DNA of 64,000 bases from Corynebacterium halotolerans YIM 70093 = DSM 44683 (lineage in GTDB: Bacteria; Actinomycetota; Actinomycetes; Mycobacteriales; Mycobacteriaceae). Positions 31,318 through 38,546 of this stretch are shown here, one piece after another. The stretch covers positions 2,956,075-3,020,074 of the forward strand of contig NC_020302.1 of NCBI RefSeq assembly GCF_000341345.1, read 5' to 3'. Both the position numbers and the translations under genes were made by a program. The first letter of the stretch is position 1. Each line of letters opens with the position of its first letter. The notes beneath the pieces were generated by a model. It was given only the letters and a program-made list of their open reading frames with translations, had not been told where the DNA came from and searched no databases.

Positions 31318-32216
31318 CGTTCCTCCCCGCTCATCGCCAGGACTACCTGCTCGAGCGTGACCTCGGAGACGCGCACGCGCCCGCTGACCTGCCGGGCGGT
31401 GTCGAACACGGCGTCGGCAAGCTGCGGCCGGCCACGCAGGTCGATGACGCTGCGCCGTCCGATGGACATCTCGTCGCGGCGCAGCTCCGGCACCGGGCCC
31501 AGGCGGTTGAGCACGCGGTCGACGTCGTCGGCGGGACCGACGATCTCCAGAATCTGCTCGGCGAGGTCCTGCGCGGGACCGTTGATGTGCACGCGCCCCG
31601 CGTCGATGAAGAGCACGGTGTCCAGCAGTTTCTCCGATTCGTGGAGGTGGTGAGTGGACAGGACGATGGTCCGTGGCTGCCGCTCCATCTCCTCGCGCAG
31701 AATCCGGTAGAACTCCTCACGCTTCTCGACGTCGAGTCCGAGGTACGGCTCGTCGAGCAGCAGCAGCTCACAGCCGGAGGCGCACGCCAGCACCAGGGAG
31801 GCGGCGGACTTCTGGCCCCGGGACAGAGACATGTAGCTCTTCTTCTGTGGCAGGTCGAAACGTTCGACGAGTTCCTCGGCGCGCCTCCCGTTCCAGCCCC
31901 GGTAACGGGCAGCACCCACGGCCAGCAGCTTCTTCACCGACCAGCCGTCGGGCAATGGGGCGTCGATGCCAGCGAGGACTGTCCGGTCCATCACGGCCGG
32001 CTCGTCGAAGGGGTCGGTGTCGAAGACGCGTACGTCACCGTTGTGCTGGAGTTGGCCGGCGAGCACGCGTAGCAGGGTGGTCTTGCCGGCACCGTTGGGG
32101 CCGATGAGCCCGTGGACAAGGCCGGATCCGAGGCTGAAGGTCAGGCCTTGCAGGACGTCTCCGCCCTTCGGGTAGCCGGCGGTGAGCCCCTCGGCGTGGA
32201 TCAAAGGTGGGGTCAT
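31314..32216 (-). CDS. ABC transporter ATP-binding protein
   Basis: 300 residues from the ATG at 32216, with GGAGGT seven bases upstream; another ATG at 32234 overlaps the preceding stop (ATGA) and would add six residues. Walker A is GPNGAGKTT, signature LSRGQKSAAS, Walker B LLLLDEPYLGLD, and the H-loop STHH. It ends in a C-terminal regulatory-type domain of about 80 residues. The composition (two ATPases, two permeases and a GntR repressor in one operon) is typical of YtrA-controlled ABC systems linked to cell-envelope stress or antibiotic response in Gram-positives. Substrate unknown. Confidence 0.92.
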   Translation of the reverse strand: MTPPLIHAEGLTAGYPKGGDVLQGLTFSLGSGLVHGLIGPNGAGKTTLLRVLAGQLQHNGDVRVFDTDPFDEPAVMDRTVLAGIDAPLPDGWSVKKLLAVGAARYRGWNGRRAEELVERFDLPQKKSYMSLSRGQKSAASLVLACASGCELLLLDEPYLGLDVEKREEFYRILREEMERQPRTIVLSTHHLHESEKLLDTVLFIDAGRVHINGPAQDLAEQILEIVGPADDVDRVLNRLGPVPELRRDEMSIGRRSVIDLRGRPQLADAVFDTARQVSGRVRVSEVTLEQVVLAMSGEER

Positions 32217-32230
32217 GAGTGGACCTCCTG

Positions 32231-33343
32231 TCATTCTGCGAATTTTCGGGTGTCGAGGATTGCGCGACCTCCGCCGCGCCTGCCCTGGGTGAAGTGGACC
32301 TGCATCCAGATGGCGGCGATCAACAGCAGGAGTCCGACCACGACCTGAGCAGCCACCGCCGTCAGCACCGGGACGCTGAGGTTCAGGACCAGGACGCCTG
32401 CCGCGGCGGGGTAGACGGCCAAGTACCCGCTGGGGGCGTCGAATCCAGCGCCAGCGGCAGTCACCGCGTTCAAGCCAGCCAGCAGAATGGCCAGGCCGAG
32501 CACCGGCACCACCAGGCGGCCGGGGAGACCGGCGTCGGTGAAACCGACCCTGGCCAGAACCGCCACCACTGCCCACGCGAGGAGCCAGGCCAGCAACTGC
32601 GTGACGACGGCCGCGAGGGTCACCTGCTCGGCCCACCGCCGTCGTGTCAGCCCGAAGGCCTGCCAGGTGCCCGCGGAGGCACTGGCGTTGAGGTAGGCGT
32701 GAGCGGGGACGAGGTAGATGAGGAGCACTCCGACGATCAGCAACACAATCTCGGTGCTCTCCAGGTGGATCCGCCCGGCCCCTGCCACCACCAGGCCCGC
32801 GACCAGACCCATCGGCAGGGCCGTCCGCGCGAGAGGCGCCCAGATCAGTCGCCGGATCAGGCTGTCGCGGGCCCCCGGACTGCGCAGGAAACCGACCTGC
32901 GCCGTCCCCGCGTCGCTGCGTTCGCCGCTGCACAGGCGGGCGGTGACCGCCAGGTCGACCGCGAACACAACAGTGACCACTCCGATCCCCAGCAGCAGGG
33001 TGGGGAAGTCCCACAGCACAATGAACCCCACCAGCAGCAGGAGCGACAGCGGTCCGGAAATCCACGCCTGCTGGAGCACCGCCCGGGTGCGGTTCATGCC
33101 GAGGGCCCGGTACATGCGCCGATCACCGGAGAGAATGACGGTGAGGTAGGCGTACAGGGCCACAACGTAGGCAATCATGATGAGTGGGTTATCCCCCACC
33201 TCAATGAGCAGGTTGTTCAGGAGGAGGTACGCGACGAAGCCGATGCCAGCGACCCCCGAGCCCCAGGTGCTGCCCTCACTGTTGAACTGCGGGCTGAGGA
33301 ATCGGCGGGAGGAGCGCAGGAATGTCGGTGCCGCCATGATCAC
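32231..33343 (-). CDS. ABC transporter permease-like membrane protein
   Basis: 370 residues, about 10 hydrophobic helices, no ATPase motif. The start overlaps the stop of the preceding ATPase gene by four bases, and its stop overlaps the alternative start of the next ATPase. A cytoplasmic loop contains LSGDRRMYRALGMNRTRAVL, similar in spirit to SDYRALNLSRSQWVRHKRL in the other permease, so the two permeases are probably distant paralogues. They may form a heterodimeric exporter with the two ATPases. Confidence 0.78.
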   Translation of the reverse strand: MIMAAPTFLRSSRRFLSPQFNSEGSTWGSGVAGIGFVAYLLLNNLLIEVGDNPLIMIAYVVALYAYLTVILSGDRRMYRALGMNRTRAVLQQAWISGPLSLLLLVGFIVLWDFPTLLLGIGVVTVVFAVDLAVTARLCSGERSDAGTAQVGFLRSPGARDSLIRRLIWAPLARTALPMGLVAGLVVAGAGRIHLESTEIVLLIVGVLLIYLVPAHAYLNASASAGTWQAFGLTRRRWAEQVTLAAVVTQLLAWLLAWAVVAVLARVGFTDAGLPGRLVVPVLGLAILLAGLNAVTAAGAGFDAPSGYLAVYPAAAGVLVLNLSVPVLTAVAAQVVVGLLLLIAAIWMQVHFTQGRRGGGRAILDTRKFAE

Positions 33344-34209
33344 ACCTCCTCCAGCAGTGCGGGGATGACCTGGTTGAGGTCGGCCGCCTCGACTGAGGCC
33401 CCACCCAGCCGCATGCCCGCCACCGCCTCGCGCGGGGCGAGCACCCGGGTGCGGCCGGCGACCTCCGAACGGGCCAGCGCGGCGTCGATGCGCGGCAGGC
33501 TCGTGCCGGAGACCAGGACATAGGCGTCGTCGAGGTCATCGGCGCTGAACTGGTGGACGAGCTTTCCGTCGCGGCCGAGGAAGAGGAAGTTGTCGAGCAG
33601 CTTCGCGGATTCCTCGATGTGGTGGGTGGCGAGCACGACGGTTCGCGGGTGCCCCTCCACCTCCCGTAGCAGGGCCGAGTAGAACAGCTCGCGGTTGTGG
33701 ACGTCGAGCCCCAGGTACGGCTCGTCGAGCAGGGTGAGCGGGGCGCGGGCCGCCAGTCCGACGATGATGCCGATCATGGAGCGCTGGCCCCGGGAGAGTT
33801 CCCCGTAGCGGGTGTAACGGCGGGTACGGTTGTCGAAGCCGAAGTCCTCGGCGAGCCGCTGGGCGGCCGCGGCATCCCAGTTCGGGTACCGCAATTCCGC
33901 TGCCCGGGTGATCTCCCGCAGGCTCCAGGCGGCCGGATAGGGCACGTCGATGCCGGTGTAGGCGACCTGGTCCATCACGCGCGCGTTGTCGAAGGGGGCT
34001 TTGCCGAACACCTGCAGCTTCCCGCCACTGCTCCGGATCTGTCCGGCGAGCAGGCCCAGCAGGGTGGATTTACCGGTGCCGTTGCGGCCGAGGAGACCGT
34101 GCAGACGCCCCTCGGCGAGCTCGAAGCTCAGGCCGGTGAGCACCTTCTTGCCCTTGTAGTTCTTGGTCAGGCCGCAGGCGGCCACGACGGGGGTATCGGG
34201 CACGGTCAT
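33340..34209 (-). CDS. ABC transporter ATP-binding protein
   Basis: 289 residues. Walker A GRNGTGKSTLLGLLAGQI, signature LSRGQRSMIG, Walker B LTLLDEPYLGLD and H-loop ATHH are all intact. Sequence is closely similar to the second ATPase of the operon (shared DEPYLGLD, HHIEES/HHLHES), suggesting duplication of an ATPase-permease pair. The start overlaps the GntR stop by four bases. Confidence 0.93.
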   Translation of the reverse strand: MTVPDTPVVAACGLTKNYKGKKVLTGLSFELAEGRLHGLLGRNGTGKSTLLGLLAGQIRSSGGKLQVFGKAPFDNARVMDQVAYTGIDVPYPAAWSLREITRAAELRYPNWDAAAAQRLAEDFGFDNRTRRYTRYGELSRGQRSMIGIIVGLAARAPLTLLDEPYLGLDVHNRELFYSALLREVEGHPRTVVLATHHIEESAKLLDNFLFLGRDGKLVHQFSADDLDDAYVLVSGTSLPRIDAALARSEVAGRTRVLAPREAVAGMRLGGASVEAADLNQVIPALLEEV

Positions 34210-34580
34210 TGGTAGAGTCCTCGGCTTTCTGCGACGGCGTCGATGAGTTCGTGGATGTCGGCGCGACTGAGGTCGAGCTTGACGGCCTCGTCGATGAGCG
34301 GGGCGAGGTAGGAGGCGGCGAACTCGTCACGGCGGCGGGCCAGGACCTTCTCCCGGGCGTCAGACGTGACGAACATGCCGATGCCACGCCGCTTCGCCAG
34401 CACCCCGGTCTCCACGAGAAGGGTCAGGCCCTTGCGCGCGGTGGCGGGATTGATGTTGTGGAAGACGGCGAGCTCATTGGTCGAGGGGGCGCGCTCGCCG
34501 GCGACGAGCGTGCCGTCGACGATCGAATCCTCGACGAGGGCGGCGATCTGCCGGAAGAGCGGGGCGGCGGTGTCGTCCAT
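34206..34580 (-). CDS. GntR-family repressor, YtrA subfamily
   Basis: 124 residues: an N-terminal winged HTH (about 8-75, with APSTNELAVFHNINPATARK and VETGVLAKRRGIGMFV) and only a short helical C-terminal dimerisation part of about 45 residues, typical of the YtrA subfamily, whose effector domains are small. It is the first gene of the five-gene operon and has a symmetrical operator over its own -10. It probably represses the whole operon and is released by an unknown signal such as cell-wall stress. Confidence 0.92.
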   Translation of the reverse strand: MDDTAAPLFRQIAALVEDSIVDGTLVAGERAPSTNELAVFHNINPATARKGLTLLVETGVLAKRRGIGMFVTSDAREKVLARRRDEFAASYLAPLIDEAVKLDLSRADIHELIDAVAESRGLYQ

Positions 34581-34599
34581 TCTCTCCCCTTGGCTAGTT

Positions 34600-34649
34600 G
34601 GTTAGTTGGTTCTGTAACTAACCATAGGGCCAATGGTGACCATGGGCAA
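34600..34649 (-). promoter_or_regulatory. Promoter and operator of the GntR-ABC operon
   Basis: On the minus strand: -35 TTGCCC (34644-34649), 17-base spacer, -10 TATGGT (34621-34626). GGTTAGT and ACTAACC (34600-34606 and 34617-34623) form a dyad with a 10-base centre, overlapping the -10 and the start region. An extra half-site, GGCTAGT, follows. This is a typical arrangement for GntR repression. Confidence 0.75.
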
Positions 34650-34794
34650 TACTTCTCAGTTCCGTCGTCCGGATCGGGGAAAGCAGTTGCGCAGCTGAAA
34701 TGGTGTGCACTATCGACGTTCGCGCATGCGGTAAGGCATGCTTGTGTAAAGAAAACTCGTTTAAAACCACGAACAGATACGGAAATTAGGAGCC

Positions 34795-36084
34795 ATGCTT
34801 GAACGCACACTCGTCTTTGTGGACACCTCTTATCTCCTTGCGAGCTTTTACAACTCATGGGAAACGGGCGCCCGATCCCAGTTAGAGATTGACCTGCCCG
34901 AGGTCGTCGCCGTCCTCGGCAACATGATTCAGAATCAGCTCCATCAGCCGATCCACCGCCAACTCTGGTACGACGGCATCCCCGATTCCGGGCCGCACCG
35001 CTACCAGCGCGCCCTGCGCACCTGCGACGGTGTGCAGCTGCGCGCGGGCCAGCTCATTGAGTGGGGCGAGCGCCGCACCCAGAAGGCCGTGGACACCCGG
35101 CTGGTCGCCGACATGGTGGTCGCGGCGGTCCAGCAGCAGGTCTGCGACTTCGTGCTGGTCTCCGGCGACGCCGACATGATCCCCGGCGTGCAGGAGGCCA
35201 CCGGTGCGGGCGTGCGCGTCCATCTCTACGGTTTCGGCTGGGACTCGATGTCCTCGGCACTGCGCCACGCCTGCGACACCACCACCATCCTCGACCCACG
35301 CGAGGACTTCGCGGACGCGATGCAGCTGCAGGTGCTCGAGGGCCCCCTGCCGCCGGTGGTGCGCTCGCGGCCGCTGGGCGATGCCGAGCCGCCCGAGGAA
35401 CCCGGCCCCACTCTCGTCCCGGACAGCGCGGTGCACCCGACCCGGCCCGGTTCGCCCGGCGCCACTCCCCCGACCTCGGAACCGGCCCGGACGAACGGAA
35501 CCGAACCCTCAGGGACCTCCGATTCCCCTGCCGGGGGCGAGGCACATGTCTCGGAGCCCGCCCTACCGGCCGAGCCGGGCCTGGTCAGCCAGCCGACGAC
35601 GCCGGACCTCGCGTCCGACGCCCAGGCGGAGCCCGGCGCCGACGGGAACCTGCCGACATCCCCCACCCCTTCCGACGTGGAGGAACAGGTGGCCAGGGAG
35701 GCCCCGAAACCGGCCGCCCCCAAGCCCTCCCCCAAGCCTTCCGCGCCAAAGCCCTCGATGATGGCCCCGCGCAGGAAGCTGCGGTCCCGCTACGTGCCGC
35801 TGCCCGAGGAGGTGTGGTCCTCCGCCGGGTTCCAGACCCCCTTCGATGTGGGTCAGCAGTACGCGACCTGGTGGTACGACAACGCCGCCACGAATGATCA
35901 GCGTGATCAGGCGCATCTGCTCTCCGGCGGTGGACTGCCCCCGGAGATCGACCGTCCACTGCTGCAGTTCGCCTGTGAGACGCTGCACGAGTACACCCTC
36001 AGTGAGCATCAGCGGGTGAATCTGCGCGACGGTTTCCACTCCGGCATCCGTGGCGTGCTCATCAATATCCGCCGCGAACAGTAG
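34795..36084 (+). CDS. NYN-domain (PIN-like) putative RNase with Pro-rich linker
   Basis: 429 residues. Residues 1-180 form a NYN/DUF88 (LabA-like) domain with acidic residues at D10 (VFVDTSYLL), D60, D100, D106 and D125/D127 (LVSGDADMIPGVQ), which could bind metal and cleave RNA. Residues 183-325 are a disordered Pro/Ala/Ser/Glu linker. Residues 330-429 form a separate conserved-looking domain (SRYVPLPEEVWSSAGFQTPF, YATWWYDNAATNDQRDQAH), which I do not recognise. The upstream region is AT-rich, with TTAGGAG before the ATG. No obvious operon partner. Confidence 0.85.
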   Translation: MLERTLVFVDTSYLLASFYNSWETGARSQLEIDLPEVVAVLGNMIQNQLHQPIHRQLWYDGIPDSGPHRYQRALRTCDGVQLRAGQLIEWGERRTQKAVDTRLVADMVVAAVQQQVCDFVLVSGDADMIPGVQEATGAGVRVHLYGFGWDSMSSALRHACDTTTILDPREDFADAMQLQVLEGPLPPVVRSRPLGDAEPPEEPGPTLVPDSAVHPTRPGSPGATPPTSEPARTNGTEPSGTSDSPAGGEAHVSEPALPAEPGLVSQPTTPDLASDAQAEPGADGNLPTSPTPSDVEEQVAREAPKPAAPKPSPKPSAPKPSMMAPRRKLRSRYVPLPEEVWSSAGFQTPFDVGQQYATWWYDNAATNDQRDQAHLLSGGGLPPEIDRPLLQFACETLHEYTLSEHQRVNLRDGFHSGIRGVLINIRREQ

Positions 36085-36142
36085 CTCCCGCCCCGCCCCC
36101 GGCGCGCCGGACTGAGCCCCGTCCGGCCGCGGGGGCCGGTGG

Positions 36143-37093
36143 CTACTTCCTGTCCTCAGGCTCCGGCGCGGTCTCCTCGACCACCTCGGCCTCGGGAACG
36201 TCGGCCCCGGCATCCGCGGCACCGGCATCCTTGTTCCCCCGGTCCTTCTTGTCGCCCCCGGCGGCCTCCGTGGGCTCCGCGGCCCCGGAGGTCTTGTCCG
36301 CCTCGACCGCCTTGTCGGCCGTCTTTCCGGCGTCCTCGCCCGCCCCGGTGGTGATCTCACCGCTGGTGCCGGAATCGCCGAGCTGGGCGCGGATCTCGGC
36401 GAGGCGGGCGGAGGCCTTCATGTCGGTGCCGGCCTGGGCGATCTCGCTCATGCGGCCACCGACCGAGTTCTGGGTCAGCTCCTGGGCGCCGAGCGCGTCG
36501 GCGTAGCGGCGCTCGATCTTGTCGCGCACCGAGTCGAGCGTCGGCACGCTGTCATCCGGCTTGAGGGAGTTCATGGAGTCCATGGCCTGGCTGGCGGTCT
36601 CCTGCATGGCGGCCTGATCGGCCTGGGCGCGCAGCTGGTCGATCTGGGAGAGCTGCTCCTTGAGCCGCATCTCGGATTCCTTCTGCTGCTGCTGGGCCTG
36701 CTCGGCGGCCTGGGTGGCCTGGCTGTGCATCGCCGTGGCCTCCTCGAGCTGCTGCTCGACGGCGACGAGCTGGGAGGCGAAGATCTCCGCGGTGTTGCTC
36801 AGCTCCTGCGCCTTGGCGGCATCCCCCTCCTGGGCGGCCTTGTCGGCGGCCTGGATGGCGGTGCGGGCCTGCTGCTGGTGCTCCTCCTGGGACTTGCGCA
36901 GACGGTCGATCTTCATCTCCAGCTGCCGCTTGTTGCCGATGATCGAGGCAGCGTGCTCGGTGATCTGCTGGTGCTGCTTCTTGGCGGCGTCGGTGGCCTG
37001 CTGGATCTGGACCTTCGGATCGGCGTTCTGGTCAATCTTCTGGTCGAAGGAGGCCATCAGGTATTTCCAGCCCTTGCTGAACGGGTTAGCCAT
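36143..37093 (-). CDS. pspA: PspA/IM30-family phage-shock protein
   Basis: 316 residues from the ATG at 37093. It begins MANPFSKGWKYLMASFDQKI, an amphipathic helix used for membrane binding, then a long coiled coil (about 25-220: KKQHQQITEHAAS, AVEQQLEEATAMHS). The last 90 residues are an acidic low-complexity tail rich in Glu/Ala/Asp, longer than in E. coli PspA and typical of corynebacteria/mycobacteria. It maintains membrane integrity under envelope stress. It follows thioredoxin on the same strand, but a hairpin separates the two. No PspF, PspB or PspC is nearby. Confidence 0.92.
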   Translation of the reverse strand: MANPFSKGWKYLMASFDQKIDQNADPKVQIQQATDAAKKQHQQITEHAASIIGNKRQLEMKIDRLRKSQEEHQQQARTAIQAADKAAQEGDAAKAQELSNTAEIFASQLVAVEQQLEEATAMHSQATQAAEQAQQQQKESEMRLKEQLSQIDQLRAQADQAAMQETASQAMDSMNSLKPDDSVPTLDSVRDKIERRYADALGAQELTQNSVGGRMSEIAQAGTDMKASARLAEIRAQLGDSGTSGEITTGAGEDAGKTADKAVEADKTSGAAEPTEAAGGDKKDRGNKDAGAADAGADVPEAEVVEETAPEPEDRK

Positions 37094-37234
37094 GTCGTCA
37101 AGCTCACTTTCTGGAGGATCGCGGAGACGCTGAACGGTCCGTGTGTTTTCCCCCAGTCTACGGAGAACACGGATGCGTCGCCGGGGGATCGGGAGCCGGG
37201 ACGGGGCCGCTCGGGCGTCGGCAGGCATGACGAA

Positions 37235-37266
37235 GCCCGGCACCCCCTGGGGCGGGCGTGCCGGGC
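37235..37266 (-). terminator. Terminator after thioredoxin gene
   Basis: GCCCGGCAC (37235-37243) and GTGCCGGGC (37258-37266) form a perfect 9-base stem, extended inside by CCCC/GGGG pairing, about 15 bases after the minus-strand stop. TTCGT follows on the RNA. Confidence 0.7.
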
Positions 37267-37280
37267 CACGGGAGGTTCGG

Positions 37281-37664
37281 CTAGTTCTGGCCGGCGTCGC
37301 GGGCGGCGTTCGCCTCGTCGATCTGACGGCGGACGTCCTCCATGTCCAGACCCTTGACCTGGCCGATGAGGTCCTCGAGGGCGGCGGGCGGCAGGGCACC
37401 GGCGTCGCGGTAGACCATGATGCCGTCGCGGAAGATCATCAGCGTCGGGATGGACTGGATCTCGAGCGCGGCGGAGAGGTTCTGGTTGGCCTCGGTGTCG
37501 AGCTTCGCGAAGGTCGCGTCCTGGTGCTTCTCAGAGGCCGCCTCGTAGGTCGGGGCGAACTGGCGGCAGGGACCGCACCAGGAGGCCCAGGCGTCGACGA
37601 GGACGATGCCCTCCCCCGTAACGGTCTGCTCGAATGTGTCTTCAGTTACATCGATGGTGGCCAA
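37281..37664 (-). CDS. trxA: Thioredoxin
   Basis: 127 residues from a TTG at 37664, which has AGGAG seven bases upstream; an ATG-initiated longer form (to 37703) is less likely. The active site is WCGPC in DAWASWCGPCRQFAP, and the cis-Pro loop is SIPTLMIF. About 20 extra residues at the C-terminus (MEDVRRQIDEANAARDAGQN) extend beyond a classical 105-residue thioredoxin. It reduces protein disulfides, and could support MsrA in this window. This may be one of several thioredoxin paralogues. Confidence 0.93.
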   Translation of the reverse strand: MATIDVTEDTFEQTVTGEGIVLVDAWASWCGPCRQFAPTYEAASEKHQDATFAKLDTEANQNLSAALEIQSIPTLMIFRDGIMVYRDAGALPPAALEDLIGQVKGLDMEDVRRQIDEANAARDAGQN

Positions 37665-37793
37665 GGGATACTCCTGACGTGTTGTTTGTAAGGTCATGCG
37701 CAAGGACCACTTAAGGCCTTGTCCCGCACAACGGTACCCGGTGGCCGCTTATTCCCGGGGCGGGAGTAACTGGCCGCAGAAAGGAACGCATCA

Positions 37794-37994
37794 ATGACCA
37801 AGAACTACATCGTCGAGGGCATGACCTGCGACCACTGCAAGGCCTCCGTTGAGGAGGAGATCAGCGAGGTCATGGGCACCCAGGGTGTGGATGTCGACCT
37901 GGAGAGCGGTCGTGTGACCGTCACCGGCGAAGGCTTCAGCGACGACGACATCATCGCCGCCGTCAAGGAGGCCGGTTACGCGGTCAAGCAATGA
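37794..37994 (+). CDS. CopZ-like heavy-metal chaperone (first copy)
   Basis: 66 residues, one HMA (ferredoxin-like) domain with the metal motif GMTCDHC near residue 9. Its partner 38116-38325 is closely similar (both have CKASVEEE), so a tandem duplication is evident. It probably binds Cu(I) and passes it to CopA. Unlike the second copy, it has no TACCCC/GGGGTA operator upstream; instead an imperfect dyad TTATTCCC...GGGAGTAA (37748-37768) is present. GAAAGGA precedes the ATG. Confidence 0.9.
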   Translation: MTKNYIVEGMTCDHCKASVEEEISEVMGTQGVDVDLESGRVTVTGEGFSDDDIIAAVKEAGYAVKQ

Positions 37995-38028
37995 TGCAGT
38001 GGTGACGGGACCGTATCCCGCCTCCCCA

Positions 38029-38056
38029 TTGAACGCGTACCCCCGTGGGGTATAGC
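38029..38056 (+). promoter_or_regulatory. CsoR-type operator and promoter of the second copZ
   Basis: TACCCC-CGT-GGGGTA (38038-38052) lies between TTGAAC (-35, 38029-38034) and a -10-like TATAGC (38051-38056). The same arm sequence and 3-base centre occur at 38455-38473 before copA. This resembles the GC-tract pseudo-palindromes bound by CsoR copper repressors. Confidence 0.7.
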
Positions 38057-38115
38057 ATCAAGGGGAAACGGGGCAGTACGCCAAAACCCCGCGACACCCC
38101 ACCGAAAGGACCCCC

Positions 38116-38325
38116 ATGGCATCCGTCACCAAGAACTACACGGTCGAAGGCATGACCTGCGCGCACTGCAAGGCCTCCGTCGAGGAGGAGGTCGGCGAGA
38201 TCAACGGCGTCTTCGACGTCGAGGCCCACGTCGAGCAGGGCCGCGTCGCGGTCTCCGGCGAGGGCTTCACCGATGACGACGTCATCGAGGCCATCATCGA
38301 GGCGGGCTACTCCGTCAAGGAGTGA
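38116..38325 (+). CDS. copZ: CopZ-like heavy-metal chaperone (second copy)
   Basis: 69 residues with the metal-binding motif GMTCAHC near residue 13. Compared with the first copy it is more acidic around residues 30-40 (FDVEAHVEQGRVAV). A promoter with a copper-type operator lies upstream and a strong terminator follows, so it is a single-gene unit with the same regulatory pattern as copA. Inferred function: cytoplasmic Cu(I) buffer and donor to CopA. Confidence 0.92.
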   Translation: MASVTKNYTVEGMTCAHCKASVEEEVGEINGVFDVEAHVEQGRVAVSGEGFTDDDVIEAIIEAGYSVKE

Positions 38326-38339
38326 CCATCCCGGGCCAC

Positions 38340-38373
38340 GGCCCGGTCCCCACAACGTGGGGGCCGGGCCCTT
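38340..38373 (+). terminator. Terminator of the second copZ
   Basis: GGCCCGGTCCCCAC (38340-38353) pairs with GTGGGGGCCGGGCC (38357-38370), allowing one wobble, with a 3-base loop, followed by CTTT. Confidence 0.85.
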
Positions 38374-38448
38374 TCCATGCCCACCCTCACCAACCGGCAC
38401 CGGGGAGAAGCGGAGGGGCACCGGCAGGCGGGCCCGTCCCCGGCACCG

Positions 38449-38477
38449 TTGCCCTATACCCCTAAGGGGTATATTCT
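38449..38477 (+). promoter_or_regulatory. CsoR-type operator and promoter of copA
   Basis: TATACCCC (38455-38462) and GGGGTATA (38466-38473) are perfect 8-base arms around TAA. The dyad sits between TTGCCC (-35, 38449-38454) and TATTCT (-10, 38472-38477), spacer 17 bases. A repressor bound here would block RNA polymerase; copper would release it. Confidence 0.8.
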
Positions 38478-38546
38478 GGAGCCGGTGGGAGCACGCGGGG
38501 AACCGCCCCGGACGAAGACCGTGCCCCGAGTGAGGACTGATCAACC

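Noticed and set aside
36143..37399. A PspA protein with about 100 extra N-terminal residues
   Set aside because: The extension is Pro/Arg-rich, overlaps the thioredoxin terminator and part of the thioredoxin gene, and the ATG at 37093 gives the conserved PspA N-terminus.
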